Below are positions 53,198 to 61,982 of a stretch of DNA of 64,000 nt, piece after piece. This DNA is from CAVZTA01 sp963778025 (lineage in GTDB: Bacteria; Chloroflexota; Limnocylindria; Limnocylindrales; CSP1-4), in assembly GCA_963778025.1 (NCBI GenBank), contig CAVZTA010000019.1:248001-312000 (forward strand), read 5' to 3'. The translations under genes and the position numbers were made by a program. How positions within the stretch are numbered: the first letter of the stretch is position 1; each line of letters starts with the position of its first letter. The notes under the pieces were generated by a model. That model had not been told where the DNA came from, searched no databases, and worked only from the letters and a program-made list of their open reading frames with translations.

Positions 53198-54463
53198 CTA
53201 CGGGTAGAGGCCGCGCATCGCGGTGGCCTCGGCGACGCGCTGGACCGCGAGCAGATAGGCGCCCATCCGGTTGTTCACGTCGTTCTTGTGGGCCAGCGCG
53301 AGCGTCTCGTCGAACGCGCGGACCATGATCTCCTTGAGCTTGGCGTTCACGACCTGCTCGGACCAGTGGTCGCGATTGAGGTCCTGCACCCACTCGAAGT
53401 AGCTGACGGTCACGCCACCGGCGTTGCACAGGATGTCGGGGATCAGGAAGACGCCGTTCTCCCAGAGGATCTCGTCGGCCTCGGGCGTGGTCGGCCCGTT
53501 CGCGGCCTCGGCGACGATCTTCGCCCGGACGCGACCGGCATTCCGACCCGTGATCTGGTTCTCGAGGGCCGCCGGGATGAGGACGTCGCACTCGGTCTCG
53601 AGGACCTGGGCGTTCGAGATCTCCTCGCTGCCCGGGAAGCCCACGACCGTGCCGTGCTCCTTCTTCCAGGCGATGACCCGGTCGATGTCCAGCCCGTTCA
53701 TGTTGCGGATGCCACCCGCCGAATCCGACACGGCGACGACGGTCGAGCCCTCCTGGGTCATGAGCTTCGCCGCGATCGACCCGGCATTGCCGAAGCCCTG
53801 GACCGCGACGCGCGCGCTGCGGAGGTCCATGCCCAGGTGCTTCGCCGCCTCGACCACCGTGTAGACGCAGCCGCGCGCCGTCGCCTCGTTCCGCCCCTCC
53901 GACCCGCCGAGCGAGATGGGCTTGCCGGTGACGACGCCCGGGACGGTGTGCCCCACGTGCATCGAGTAGGTGTCCATCATCCAGGCCATCACCTGGGCGT
54001 TGGTGTTCACGTCGGGGGCGGGGATATCGCGCTCGGGTCCGATGAGGACCTCGATCTCCGTGGTGAACCGGCGGGTCAGCGCCTCGAGCTCCTTCATCGA
54101 GAGCTTCTTGGGGTCGATGACGACGCCGCCCTTGCCACCCCCGTACGGGATGCCCACGACGGCGCACTTCCAGGTCATCCACATCGCGAGGGCCTTGACC
54201 TCGTCGAGGGACACGTCCTGGTGATAGCGGATGCCGCCCTTGGCGGGGCCGCGGCCCAGGTTGTGCTGGACGCGGTAGCCGGTGAGGACGGCGACGGATC
54301 CGTCGTCCATCTTCACCGGGAAGTGCACGGTCAGCTCGCGGCGGGGCTCGCGCAGCACCCGGCGCAGGCCGGGGTCGAGATCGAGGCGGTCGGCGGCCAG
54401 ATCGAACTGCCGCTGGGCGACGTGCCACGGGTTGATCGTCGCCGCTGCGGGCTCGGTCGTCAT
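53198..54463 (-). CDS. gdhA: Glu/Leu/Phe/Val dehydrogenase, glutamate dehydrogenase type
   Basis: A 421-residue NAD(P)-dependent glutamate dehydrogenase that links 2-oxoglutarate and ammonia to glutamate. Visible are LTGYRVQHNLGRGPAKGGIR, the catalytic region CAVVGIPYGGGKGGVVIDPK, IGPERDIPAPDVNTNAQVMA, GVVTGKPISLGGSEGRNEAT, the Rossmann loop VAVQGFGNAGSIAAKLM, and AALENQITGRNAGRV. The PEFGL-type catalytic Lys is in PYGGGKGG. ATG at 54463 has GGAGG 9 nt upstream. TATACT at 54605-54600 is a likely -10, giving a leader of ~130 nt. Confidence 0.95.
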   Translation of the reverse strand: MTTEPAAATINPWHVAQRQFDLAADRLDLDPGLRRVLREPRRELTVHFPVKMDDGSVAVLTGYRVQHNLGRGPAKGGIRYHQDVSLDEVKALAMWMTWKCAVVGIPYGGGKGGVVIDPKKLSMKELEALTRRFTTEIEVLIGPERDIPAPDVNTNAQVMAWMMDTYSMHVGHTVPGVVTGKPISLGGSEGRNEATARGCVYTVVEAAKHLGMDLRSARVAVQGFGNAGSIAAKLMTQEGSTVVAVSDSAGGIRNMNGLDIDRVIAWKKEHGTVVGFPGSEEISNAQVLETECDVLIPAALENQITGRNAGRVRAKIVAEAANGPTTPEADEILWENGVFLIPDILCNAGGVTVSYFEWVQDLNRDHWSEQVVNAKLKEIMVRAFDETLALAHKNDVNNRMGAYLLAVQRVAEATAMRGLYP

Positions 54464-54599
54464 TCGGGATGACCTCCGGGGCGACGACGGCCATCCGGCG
54501 TCGCCGTTCGGGCCATCGCGCGGACGGCCCACGAAGCACGGCGCCGACCCCAAGACAGGCGGGGCACAGCAGGCCGTGCGGCTGGTGTTCGTGCCTACG

Positions 54600-54605
54600 A
54601 GTATA
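54600..54605 (-). promoter_or_regulatory. -10 element TATACT upstream of gdhA
   Basis: TATACT on the minus strand lies ~137 bp before the gdhA start. The leader has a possible GCCCCGCC...GGGGTCGGC hairpin. No clear -35 is seen. The rest of the 250-bp gap to degV shows nothing else. Confidence 0.4.
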
Positions 54606-54712
54606 GCGACGGGACGGTTCCAGCCATGGGACGTTCGTCACCTTGTCGCAACCTTGATGGCACCGAACCGCTACCCGCAACGGCGGCGTCACATCGCTCG
54701 CGCCGATGGCGC

Positions 54713-55558
54713 CTAGGACGTGTAGAGCGCGACCCCGCCGACGCAGCCCGGCCCCAGGTGCGGCCCGACCGAGGGCCCCACGGTCATCACCAGGACATCC
54801 GACTCGTCGAGCTTCGCCGCCGCCTGCACCCGCGCCGCGAAGTCCGTGATGTCCGCCTCGGTCGTGTGGAGGAGCGCGATGCGCTCGAGCGGCTTCTGGG
54901 TCAGCAGCTCCGCGGCTCGCTCGCGCGCCTTCGCCCGCGTCCTGACCCGTTCCGCCTGCTCCACGACGCCGTTCTTGATGGTGATGATCGGCTTCACGTT
55001 GAGCATCGTGCCGATCGCCGCGCGGGCGCCCGAGATGCGGCCGCCCCGCTTGAGGAACTCCAGGGTGTCGAGACAGAGGTAGACGCCGATGTCCTTCGTC
55101 CGGGAGGTCAGGATCCGCGCGATCTCGACTGCCGACACGCCGCGCCTGGCGAGGTCCGCACCCATGAGCGCAAGCAGCCCCACCCCCATCGACGCGGACG
55201 TCGAGTCGACGATGTGGATCTCGCGATCGGGCATCAGGGATCTCGCGACCTCGGCCGCCTTGATCGTCCCGGACAGGGTCCCCGCCACATGGACGGAGAC
55301 GATCGCGTCGGCCCCGTCGTCGAACGCCGCCTGGTAGACCTGCTGGAACTCGCCGGGTGCGGCGGCGGCGGTCGTGGGGAACGGCGCATCGGGCGCCGTC
55401 ATCCGTCGCCAGAACTCGTCGACCGACAGGTCGACGCCCGCCTTGAACGTCTCCGCACCGAAGTTGACGATGAGCGGGACGACCGCGATGCCCGCGGCGG
55501 CCGCCTCCTCATGCGGCAGGTCGGAGGCCGAATCGGTCACGATCGCCACACGGGTCAC
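54713..55558 (-). CDS. DegV-family fatty-acid-binding protein
   Basis: A 281-residue DegV protein (FakB-like), which holds a single fatty acid for phosphorylation by a FakA kinase. Visible are TRVAIVTDSASDLPHEEAAA, FWRRMTAPDAPFPTTAAAAP (the TSQPS-like region), IVSVHVAGTLSGTIKAAEVA, HIVDSTSASMGVGLLAL, LCLDTLEFLKRGGRISGARA and LNVKPIITIKNGVVEQAERV. The GTG start at 55558 is backed by GGGAGGAG ~10 nt upstream. No FakA-type kinase gene is in the window. Confidence 0.92.
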   Translation of the reverse strand: MTRVAIVTDSASDLPHEEAAAAGIAVVPLIVNFGAETFKAGVDLSVDEFWRRMTAPDAPFPTTAAAAPGEFQQVYQAAFDDGADAIVSVHVAGTLSGTIKAAEVARSLMPDREIHIVDSTSASMGVGLLALMGADLARRGVSAVEIARILTSRTKDIGVYLCLDTLEFLKRGGRISGARAAIGTMLNVKPIITIKNGVVEQAERVRTRAKARERAAELLTQKPLERIALLHTTEADITDFAARVQAAAKLDESDVLVMTVGPSVGPHLGPGCVGGVALYTS

Positions 55559-55694
55559 GAGCTGCTCCTCCCTCGTGCGGCCGCGATCCGCGTGGTCGCT
55601 CGCCTCGGCCGCCGCAGGTCCCTGGTGGCCGATGATACGGGCCACCCGAACGCCCCATGCCGCCGGGACGCGCCGAGCCGGTACGCTTCCGAGC

Positions 55695-57014
55695 GTGAGC
55701 CGCGCCGTCCGGGCCGTGATCCTTGGCACCTTCACCCTCCGCCTCGCGACCGGGCTGACGGGCGGGATGCTCGTCTACTACCTGCGGGACCTGGGCGCGG
55801 AGCCGATCGTCGTCGGCGTGTTCGCGGCGCTGTTCTACGCCAGCGAGCTCATCGGATCGCCACTGTTCGGCATCCTGTCCGACCGGGTCGGTCACCGACG
55901 GATCCTGCTCATCGGGCCCGCGTTCGGGGCGGTCGCGGTGATCATCACCGCCTTCACCAGCGACTTCACCGTCCTCGGCTTCACGCGCATCCTGGAAGGC
56001 GGGTCGACCGCGGCGTCCGTGCCGTCGATCCTCGGATTCATCGCGTTCGCCACCGCGGGCAACGAGCTGATGCGGGGCAAGGCCGTCGCACGGTTCGAGG
56101 CCGCCACGCTCGCCGGCCTGATGTTCGGCTTCGTCCTCGCCGGTCCGCTGTATGACGGCATCCCGGGCGTGTTCGCGGGGTTCCAGCAGAACGCGTTCTT
56201 CCTGAACGCGATCCTGTACGGCGTCTCGTTCCTCATCTACCAGCTGGGGGTCCCGGCCGACGCCGAGCCGGAGCCGGCACAGCGTCGCGCGGCGATGCGG
56301 GCGGCCGAGGCGGGCGAGGTCCACGAATCCGGCTTCCGACGCTATCGCCGGATCCTCGTGGGCAGCCACGTGTGGCTCCTGGCCCCGACCTGGATCGCCA
56401 TCAACGCCACCCTCGGGCTGTTCACGAGCCAGACGCTGTTCCAGCTCGTGCGCGAGCCCTCGCCGAAGTTCGAGAACCAGGTCCTGATGGGCGGCTTCGA
56501 GGGCGCGGTGGTCAGCGCCGGCCTGGCCATCGGCGGCCTGCTGTTCTTCCTCGGGATCTTCTACTGGGGCAATCGATTCAGGAGCATGCGCCGGACGACG
56601 ATCATCTTCTATGGGATCCTGGGCGGGGCGGCGCTCCTGATCGCGGCGGTCGGGATCAACCATTCGACCGGGATGACGACCGCACTGATCGTGGCGCTCG
56701 CGGTCGTCGCCGTCGGCGGCCTGTTCGTGCTCGCGGGAGCGACGCCCGCCGCCATCGGCCTGCTGGCGGACGTGACCGAGGCCTATCCCGACGACCGGGG
56801 CGCGATCATGGGCCTGTACTCGGTGTTCCTGGGGATCGGCCAGATCATCGGCAGTCTCGTGGGCGCGACCGCCGCCGAGTTCTACGGGCTCGACGGCATC
56901 TTCGCCGTCGCGTTCCTCTTCCTCGCCATCGCGCTGGTGCCGCTGGCGCAGCTCCGCCGGTTCGAGCACTTCGTCGCCGGGCCGGGCTCGGCGGCATCCC
57001 TGAGCGCCGACTGA
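55695..57014 (+). CDS. Major facilitator superfamily transporter
   Basis: A 439-residue MFS carrier with 12 predicted helices. The signature loop between helices 2 and 3 is GILSDRVGHRRILLIG. Other segments are FAALFYASELIGSPLFGIL, LGFTRILEGGSTAASVPSIL, TRILEGGST and the second-half loop YWGNRFRSMRRTTIIF. A central polar loop links the halves. GTG at 55695 has TACGCT ending 7 nt upstream. Its stop overlaps the start of the gamma-glutamyltransferase gene by one base, suggesting the carrier handles gamma-glutamyl compounds or their products. Confidence 0.9.
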   Translation: MSRAVRAVILGTFTLRLATGLTGGMLVYYLRDLGAEPIVVGVFAALFYASELIGSPLFGILSDRVGHRRILLIGPAFGAVAVIITAFTSDFTVLGFTRILEGGSTAASVPSILGFIAFATAGNELMRGKAVARFEAATLAGLMFGFVLAGPLYDGIPGVFAGFQQNAFFLNAILYGVSFLIYQLGVPADAEPEPAQRRAAMRAAEAGEVHESGFRRYRRILVGSHVWLLAPTWIAINATLGLFTSQTLFQLVREPSPKFENQVLMGGFEGAVVSAGLAIGGLLFFLGIFYWGNRFRSMRRTTIIFYGILGGAALLIAAVGINHSTGMTTALIVALAVVAVGGLFVLAGATPAAIGLLADVTEAYPDDRGAIMGLYSVFLGIGQIIGSLVGATAAEFYGLDGIFAVAFLFLAIALVPLAQLRRFEHFVAGPGSAASLSAD

Positions 57015-58708
57015 TGCCCGACCTCCGGGACCGCGGGATCGAGCCGCGCGAGCCCCTCCACACCCCGTCCACGCCGTCGCTGGGGCGACGGGGCGCCGTG
57101 GTCGCGCCGCACTACCTCGCGACGGGTGCCGGGCTGAGCATCCTGGCCGCGGGCGGCCATGCGGTCGATGCCGCGATCGCGACCAACGCGGCCCTCGCGG
57201 TCGTCGCGCCCAACGGCTGCGGCATCGGCGGCGACGCGTTCTGGCTCGTGTGGGACGAAGCCGCCGGAGCGCAGTCGGGGCTGAACGGCACCGGCCGCGC
57301 ACCGTCGCGGGCCAGCGCGCAGGCGGTGCGTGCTGCGGGCCTGACGCGTCTGCCGCTCCGCGGTCCGCTGGGGGTGTCGGTGCCGGGGGCCGTACGCTCG
57401 TGGGGCGACGCCCATCGCCGGTGGGGTCGCCTGCCACTCAGCCGCGTGCTCGCGCCGGCGATCGAGCTGGCGACGGACGGCTTCCCGGCCTGGGATGCGC
57501 TTCGCCGCGCGGTGGAGGTCACCGCCGCCAGCCTCGGCGACGAACCGTGGGCCGCCGGCTTCCACGAGATCTGGCGCCCGCACGGTCGACCGTGGGCGCC
57601 GGGCGAGGTCATCCGACTGCCGGCACTGGCGCGGACGCTCGAACGCATCGCCGCGGAGGGTCCCGACACCTTCTACGACGGCGATCTCGGCGCACGCCAG
57701 GCGGCATTCCTCGCCGGTTCGGGTGCGCCGTTCACGCCCGGCTGCTTCACCGACCATCGCTCCGACTGGACCACCCCGATCGCGACCACGTATCGCGGGA
57801 CCCGCGTGACCACGCACCCGCCGAACAGCTGCGGTGTCGTCGCCCTGGAGCTGCTGAATCTGCTCGAGACCTTCGAGCCGCCGGTGCCCGACGCCTGGGG
57901 TGCCAACGGCTGGGCCGACCCGCGGTGGATCCACCTGGGCATCGAGGCGACCAAGCTCGCCCTGGCCGACCGGGATGCCCATGTCACCGACGCCGACGTG
58001 CGCGACGTTCCCACCGATCGGCTCCTCGACAAGGCCTACGCACGCTCGCTCGCGAGCCGGATCCGCCTGGACCGGGCGGATCCCGTCCCGGACCCGGTGC
58101 GGACGCTCGTCGGCGGGACGATCTACCTCGCCACGGTCGACGCGGACGGGAACGCCGTCAGCCTCATCCAGTCGAATGCCGCCGGGTTCGGCTCGGGCGT
58201 CGTCGACCCGGACACCGGGATCCACTACCAGAACCGGGGCTCCAGCTTCTCGCTCGATGAGGGCCACCCGAACGAGCTGGCCCCGGGGAAGCGCACCACC
58301 CACTCACTGCTGCCGGGCATGCTCTTCCGCGACGGCGAGCGCTCCCCATGGATCGTGGTGGGCTCGATGGGCGGCGACATCCAGCCGCAGATCCACGCGC
58401 AGTTCGTGTCCGCGGTGGTCGACGGCGGCGCCGACGTCGCGAGCGCCGTGGGCGCCCCCCGCTGGCTCGTCGAGCCCGACGGCCACCTCGCGCCGCCGAC
58501 GTTCGTCGCGGTCGAGTCGCGGATCGCGCCCGTCGTCATCGATGCCCTGGGCGCCCATGGCCACGATGTCCACGTGACGGGTGCCTTCGACGCCGCCTTC
58601 GGCCACGAGCACGCGATCGAGCTCGTCCGAGGCGGCCCCGCGCGTCCCGAGGGCGCCCTCGCAGCCGCCACGGACCCCAGGAGCGCCGGCCTCCCCGCCG
58701 TCCGCTGA
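57014..58708 (+). CDS. Gamma-glutamyltransferase family protein
   Basis: A 564-residue Ntn-hydrolase of the GGT family that cleaves or transfers gamma-glutamyl groups. Blocks visible are VVAPHYLATGAGLSILAAGG, HAVDAAIATNAALAVVAPNG, GIGGDAFWLVWDEAAG, LNGTGRAPSRAS and TYRGTRVTTHPPNSCGVVAL. The autocatalytic Thr is in VGGTIYLATVDADGNAVSL, and PGMLFRDGERSPWIVVGSMG follows. No signal peptide is seen, so it may be cytoplasmic, like many acylase-type members. Acylase, transpeptidase and hydrolase activities cannot be distinguished here. It is coupled to the MFS gene. Confidence 0.92.
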   Translation: MPDLRDRGIEPREPLHTPSTPSLGRRGAVVAPHYLATGAGLSILAAGGHAVDAAIATNAALAVVAPNGCGIGGDAFWLVWDEAAGAQSGLNGTGRAPSRASAQAVRAAGLTRLPLRGPLGVSVPGAVRSWGDAHRRWGRLPLSRVLAPAIELATDGFPAWDALRRAVEVTAASLGDEPWAAGFHEIWRPHGRPWAPGEVIRLPALARTLERIAAEGPDTFYDGDLGARQAAFLAGSGAPFTPGCFTDHRSDWTTPIATTYRGTRVTTHPPNSCGVVALELLNLLETFEPPVPDAWGANGWADPRWIHLGIEATKLALADRDAHVTDADVRDVPTDRLLDKAYARSLASRIRLDRADPVPDPVRTLVGGTIYLATVDADGNAVSLIQSNAAGFGSGVVDPDTGIHYQNRGSSFSLDEGHPNELAPGKRTTHSLLPGMLFRDGERSPWIVVGSMGGDIQPQIHAQFVSAVVDGGADVASAVGAPRWLVEPDGHLAPPTFVAVESRIAPVVIDALGAHGHDVHVTGAFDAAFGHEHAIELVRGGPARPEGALAAATDPRSAGLPAVR

Positions 58709-58736
58709 GCGCTCGGGAGGGATCGCGCGGCGCCGG

Positions 58737-58823
58737 TTCGCTCGCAGCGATCGCAGGGCCCGTCGTGGGTATCGCTCGCAGCGGCCGTCGCGGGGTATCG
58801 CTCGCACCGGTCGCAGCACGCGG
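58737..58823. repeat. Three imperfect ~28-bp tandem repeats
   Basis: Units share TCGCTCGCAGCG/TCGCTCGCACCG followed by GCCGTCGCGGGG-like sequence, at about 58738, 58770 and 58796, just past the GGT stop. Their role is unknown. Confidence 0.5.
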
Positions 58824-59067
58824 TAGCGGTGCGACCGATAGTTGCCGGGCAGCAGGCGGTGAAGGGTGCCAGATCCGGGACGCGGATCATCCACCCACGC
58901 ACGGATCGTGCCGCGCACACCCGCGACGGGCGCCGATCCGAAGGCTTGGCCGCGTCATAGCCCAGGATCTAGCGGTCACACCGGTACGACGCCGCCGTTC
59001 GCGTCCAGCAGTGCGTCACCGGCGTGTGGGAAAACAGCCGCTGACGTCGGGACTCGCGATGGGCCTT

Positions 59068-59333
59068 CGCCCTTCGGGCGTCAGGGCGGCGCTGGCAAGG
59101 CGCCGCAGGAGGACCGGAGCGAGCGGCCTCGGACGGCCGTGAGCGAGGACCGGACGCGGCAACGCGGTCAGCGTCGTTCTGACGTCCGACCGTCGACCGA
59201 ACCGCCCTTCGGGCGTCAGGGCGGCGCTGGCAAGGCGCCGCAGGAGGACCGGAGCGAGCGGCCTCGGACGGCCGTGAGCGAGGACCGGACGCGGCAACGC
59301 GGTCAGCGTCGTTCTGACGCCCGACCGTCGACC
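59068..59333. repeat. 131-bp direct repeat, two near-identical copies
   Basis: Copies at 59068-59198 and 59203-59333 (period 135) differ by about one base (GACGT versus GACGC). Each begins with a CGCCC-TTC-GGGCG hairpin and ends CCGACCGTCGACC. No coding frame in them is convincing. Confidence 0.85.
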
Positions 59334-59350
59334 TTGATAAGGTTCGATCG

Positions 59351-59387
59351 CCGGTGGCAGGCTGCGCTCACACGATCTTGCCACCGG
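59351..59387 (+). promoter_or_regulatory. Inverted repeat in the leader of the zinc-ribbon gene
   Basis: CCGGTGGCA (59351-59359) and TGCCACCGG (59379-59387) form a perfect 9-bp stem with a 19-nt loop, 29 bp before the GTG at 59417. It could be an operator or an RNA hairpin. TTGATA lies just upstream. Confidence 0.45.
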
Positions 59388-59416
59388 TCTCGCATGCCAA
59401 GCCCAGGAGGCGAGCG

Positions 59417-59689
59417 GTGACCTCGAACGTCGGCCAGAACTACCCGTACACGAGCGAGACCGAAGCGGCCCGCGCCGCCGCGATCGCGTCGCTCGTCGCC
59501 GCGAAGGATGACCTGGCCGGCAAGCTCGCCGCCGAGACCACGCCCCTCGACGAGAACGAGCGCTGGTGGGTCTGGAAGTGCCCGACCAAGGGCTGCCCCG
59601 GCCTCCTTCACGCGGCGGGCTACGCGTTCGAGAAGCACGCCCTGTACGTCGTCTGCGACGGCACCTGCGGGAAGACCTTCCTGCGCTGA
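59417..59689 (+). CDS. Small zinc-ribbon-like protein
   Basis: A 90-residue protein starting (GTG) with VTSNVGQNYPYTSETE and preceded by AGGAGG at 8 nt. The C-terminal half has two cysteine pairs (WKCPTKGCPGLLHAAGYAF, then YVVCDGTCGKTFLR) that could bind one zinc, plus a helical N-terminal region (AARAAAIASLVAAKDDLAGK). No family name is recognised. It stands 11 bp before the AzlC gene on the same strand and may be cotranscribed. Confidence 0.7.
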   Translation: MTSNVGQNYPYTSETEAARAAAIASLVAAKDDLAGKLAAETTPLDENERWWVWKCPTKGCPGLLHAAGYAFEKHALYVVCDGTCGKTFLR

Positions 59690-59699
59690 CCGCCCGGGC

Positions 59700-60492
59700 A
59701 TGACGACGGCGGTCCCATCGCCGCAGGCCGGCGACGCCGACCAGACTCGAGCTGCGCGCCGCCCGGCGGCGGCTCCTGCTCGACGCGCTCGGGATCATGG
59801 CCTCCGCGGCCGGGTTCGGCTTCGTCTACGGGCTGTCCGCTCGAGAAGCCGGCTTCTCCGTCATCGAGGCGCAGGCGATGAGCCTGTTCGCGTTCGCGGG
59901 CGCCGCGCAGTTCGCGGCCGTCGGGTACGTCCGCGAGGGCCTCCCGTGGCTCGGCATCATCGTCCTCACGTTCTTCCTGAACGCGCGGCACCTGCTGTAC
60001 GCGGCCGCCCTCGCACCCCTGATCCGCGCCCGACCCACCGCCGAGCGTGCGGTCGCCGCCCACCTCCTCACCGACGAGTCCTTCGCACTCGCGACGACCC
60101 ACTTCAGCCGCGTCAAGCGGCTCGACATGTGGGGCTACTGGCTGGGCGCCATCGCCGTGACGTTCATCCCGTGGAACCTCGCCACGCTCGCGGGCTCCGT
60201 GCTCGGTGGCCGCGTGGCCGACCCGGCGACGTTCGGCCTGGACATCGTCTTCCCGGTCGCGATGCTGGGCCTGGCGGTCGGGCTGATCACGGGACGGCGG
60301 GAGCTGATCGCCGCGTTCGCGGGCGGCATCCTCGGCGTCGCGATCTCGTGGGCCATCGGGCCGCAGATCGGCATCGTCGCGGGTGGCCTCCTCGGCCCCC
60401 TCATCGCGATGGCCGCGCCGATCACCGAGCCGCCGGACGCTGACGAGCCGCTGGTCCAGCCCCACCTCGAGCAGCTGGAGCCCGGCCCGTGA
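59700..60492 (+). CDS. azlC: AzlC-family branched-chain amino acid exporter, large subunit, one frameshift
   Basis: Starting at ATG 59700 and corrected by one base near 59746 (GACTCGAGC), the protein reads LRAARRRLLLDALGIMASAA then GFGFVYGLSAREAGFSVIEA, FAFAGAAQFAAVGYVREGLP, FLNARHLLYAAALAP, LTDESFALATTHFS and LDIVFPVAMLGLAVGLITGR. These are typical AzlC blocks, with about seven helices and ~263 residues. AzlC and AzlD together export branched-chain or other amino acids. The GTG start of azlD overlaps its stop. Confidence 0.9.
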
Positions 60493-60830
60493 GCGTCGAG
60501 CTCGTCCCCCTCGCGCTTCTGATGTTCGCCGTGACCTACCCGTCGCGGGCGATCCCGCTGCTGACGCCCGGCCTCGAGCGGCTGCCGCCGCGGGCGCTCC
60601 AGTACCTGCGGCTCGTCGGGCCTGCCGTGCTCGTGTCGATCGGCCTGGTCAACACGCTCGTGGTCACCGCCGATGACGGCACACGGAGCATCCACATCGG
60701 CATCGAGACCCTCGCGGTCGCGCTCGGCGTGCTCGTCGTGGTGTGGCGCCGGAACCTGTTCCTGGGCATCCTCACAGCGGTCGTGCTGGTCGCCCTCGCG
60801 CGCGCGACCGGCGTCGCCGCGATGCCCTGA
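60489..60830 (+). CDS. azlD: AzlD-family exporter small subunit
   Basis: A 113-residue membrane protein with about four helices, the partner of AzlC. Visible are LMFAVTYPSRAIPLLTPGLE, LQYLRLVGPAVLVSIGLVNT, ETLAVALGVLVVVWRRNLFL and GILTAVVLVALARATG. The GTG start overlaps the azlC stop (GTGA). The downstream gene is convergent, 6 bp away. Confidence 0.9.
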   Translation: MSVELVPLALLMFAVTYPSRAIPLLTPGLERLPPRALQYLRLVGPAVLVSIGLVNTLVVTADDGTRSIHIGIETLAVALGVLVVVWRRNLFLGILTAVVLVALARATGVAAMP

Positions 60831-60836
60831 GGGACG

Positions 60837-61982
60837 TCACCACTCGGCGAACGAACCGTCCTCGTGGCGCCACACGGGGTTGCGCCAGCGGTGCCCCTTC
60901 GCGGCGGCGTGCTCGACACGCTCGACGTCCACCTCGATGCCCAGCCCCGGTCCCTCGGGCGGCACCAGGTGGCCCTCGACCACGCGGAACACGTCGGGAT
61001 CGACGAGGTAATCGGTCAGCGACAGCCCCTCGTCGTAGTGGATCCCGAGCCCCGTCTCCTGGATGAGCATGTTCGGGATCGCGAGGTCCAGCTGGAGGCA
61101 GGCGGCCAGCGCCACGGGACCCAGGGGGCAATGCAGGGCGACGCTCGCGCCATAGAGCTCCGCCAGCGCGGCGATCCGACGCACCTCGGAGATCCCGCCC
61201 GCGTGCTGGGGATCGGGCTGGACGATGGCCACGCCGGCATCCAGCAGCGGCTTGACGTCCCAGCGCGAGTACGCCCGCTCCCCCGTCGCGATGGGGATCG
61301 TGGTCGACGCGACGACCCGCGCGAGCGCCTCGACCTGCTCCGGCAGCACCGGCTCCTCGACGAACATCGGCCGTGACGGCTCGAGCAGCGGCAGCAGGCG
61401 ACGCGCCATCGCCGGCGACACGCGTCCATGGAAGTCGATCGCCACGTCGCGGTCCGGGCCGATGGCCTCGCGCACCGCCACGACCCGCTCGACGATCGCG
61501 TCGGTCACCGCGGGCGTCGCGACGAACGGCAGCTCCGGTGAGCCGTTCATCTTGACCGCATCGAAGCCACGCTCGATCGCCGCGGCCGCCGACGCAGCCA
61601 CCTCCGACGGGCGGTCGCCGCCGATCCAGCCGTACGCGCGAACGCGGTCCCGGACCGGCCCGCCGAGCAGCCGGTGGATCGGCCGCCCCATCGCCTTGCC
61701 CGCGATGTCCCAGAGTGCCGTGTCGATGCCCGCGACCGCGCTCGAGAGCACCGGGCCGCCGCGATAGAAGCCGCCCTTCGTGAGGATCTGCCACAGGTCC
61801 TCGATGGGCGACGGGTCGCGCCCGACGAGGTAGTCGGCGAGCTCGGCGATGGCCGTCGCGACGGTCGCCGCACGGCCCTCGACGACCGGTTCACCCCAGC
61901 CGTCGATGCCCTCGTCCGTCTCGATCCGCAGGAAGCACCAGCGCGGCGGCACGAGGTACGTCCGAAGGGCGGTGATCCTCAC
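60837..61982 (-). CDS. dgoD: D-galactonate dehydratase-like enolase-superfamily enzyme
   Basis: A 381-residue enzyme, end to end similar to DgoD (382 residues in E. coli). Shared features are YLVPPRWCFLRIETDEGIDG, WGEPVVEGRA, FYRGGPVLSSAVAGIDTALW, GWIGGDRPSEVA, the metal and catalytic set DFHGRVSPAMARRLLPLLEP, MFVEEPVLPEQ, IATGERAYSRWD, QPDPQHAGGISE and HCPLGPVALAACLQLDLA, and the end WRNPVWRHEDGSFAEW. It would remove water from D-galactonate to give 2-keto-3-deoxygalactonate. GTG start at 61982 overlaps the RidA stop. No kinase or aldolase of the pathway is nearby, so a related sugar acid is possible. Confidence 0.9.
   Translation of the reverse strand: MRITALRTYLVPPRWCFLRIETDEGIDGWGEPVVEGRAATVATAIAELADYLVGRDPSPIEDLWQILTKGGFYRGGPVLSSAVAGIDTALWDIAGKAMGRPIHRLLGGPVRDRVRAYGWIGGDRPSEVAASAAAAIERGFDAVKMNGSPELPFVATPAVTDAIVERVVAVREAIGPDRDVAIDFHGRVSPAMARRLLPLLEPSRPMFVEEPVLPEQVEALARVVASTTIPIATGERAYSRWDVKPLLDAGVAIVQPDPQHAGGISEVRRIAALAELYGASVALHCPLGPVALAACLQLDLAIPNMLIQETGLGIHYDEGLSLTDYLVDPDVFRVVEGHLVPPEGPGLGIEVDVERVEHAAAKGHRWRNPVWRHEDGSFAEW

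Larger units (their letters stand above)
58709..59350. other. Gene-free region with short and long direct repeats
   Basis: No credible gene is seen in 58709-59350. It holds three tandem ~28-bp units at 58737-58823 and a duplicated 131-bp block at 59068-59198 and 59203-59333. Between them (58824-59067) I see nothing recognisable. Confidence 0.6.
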
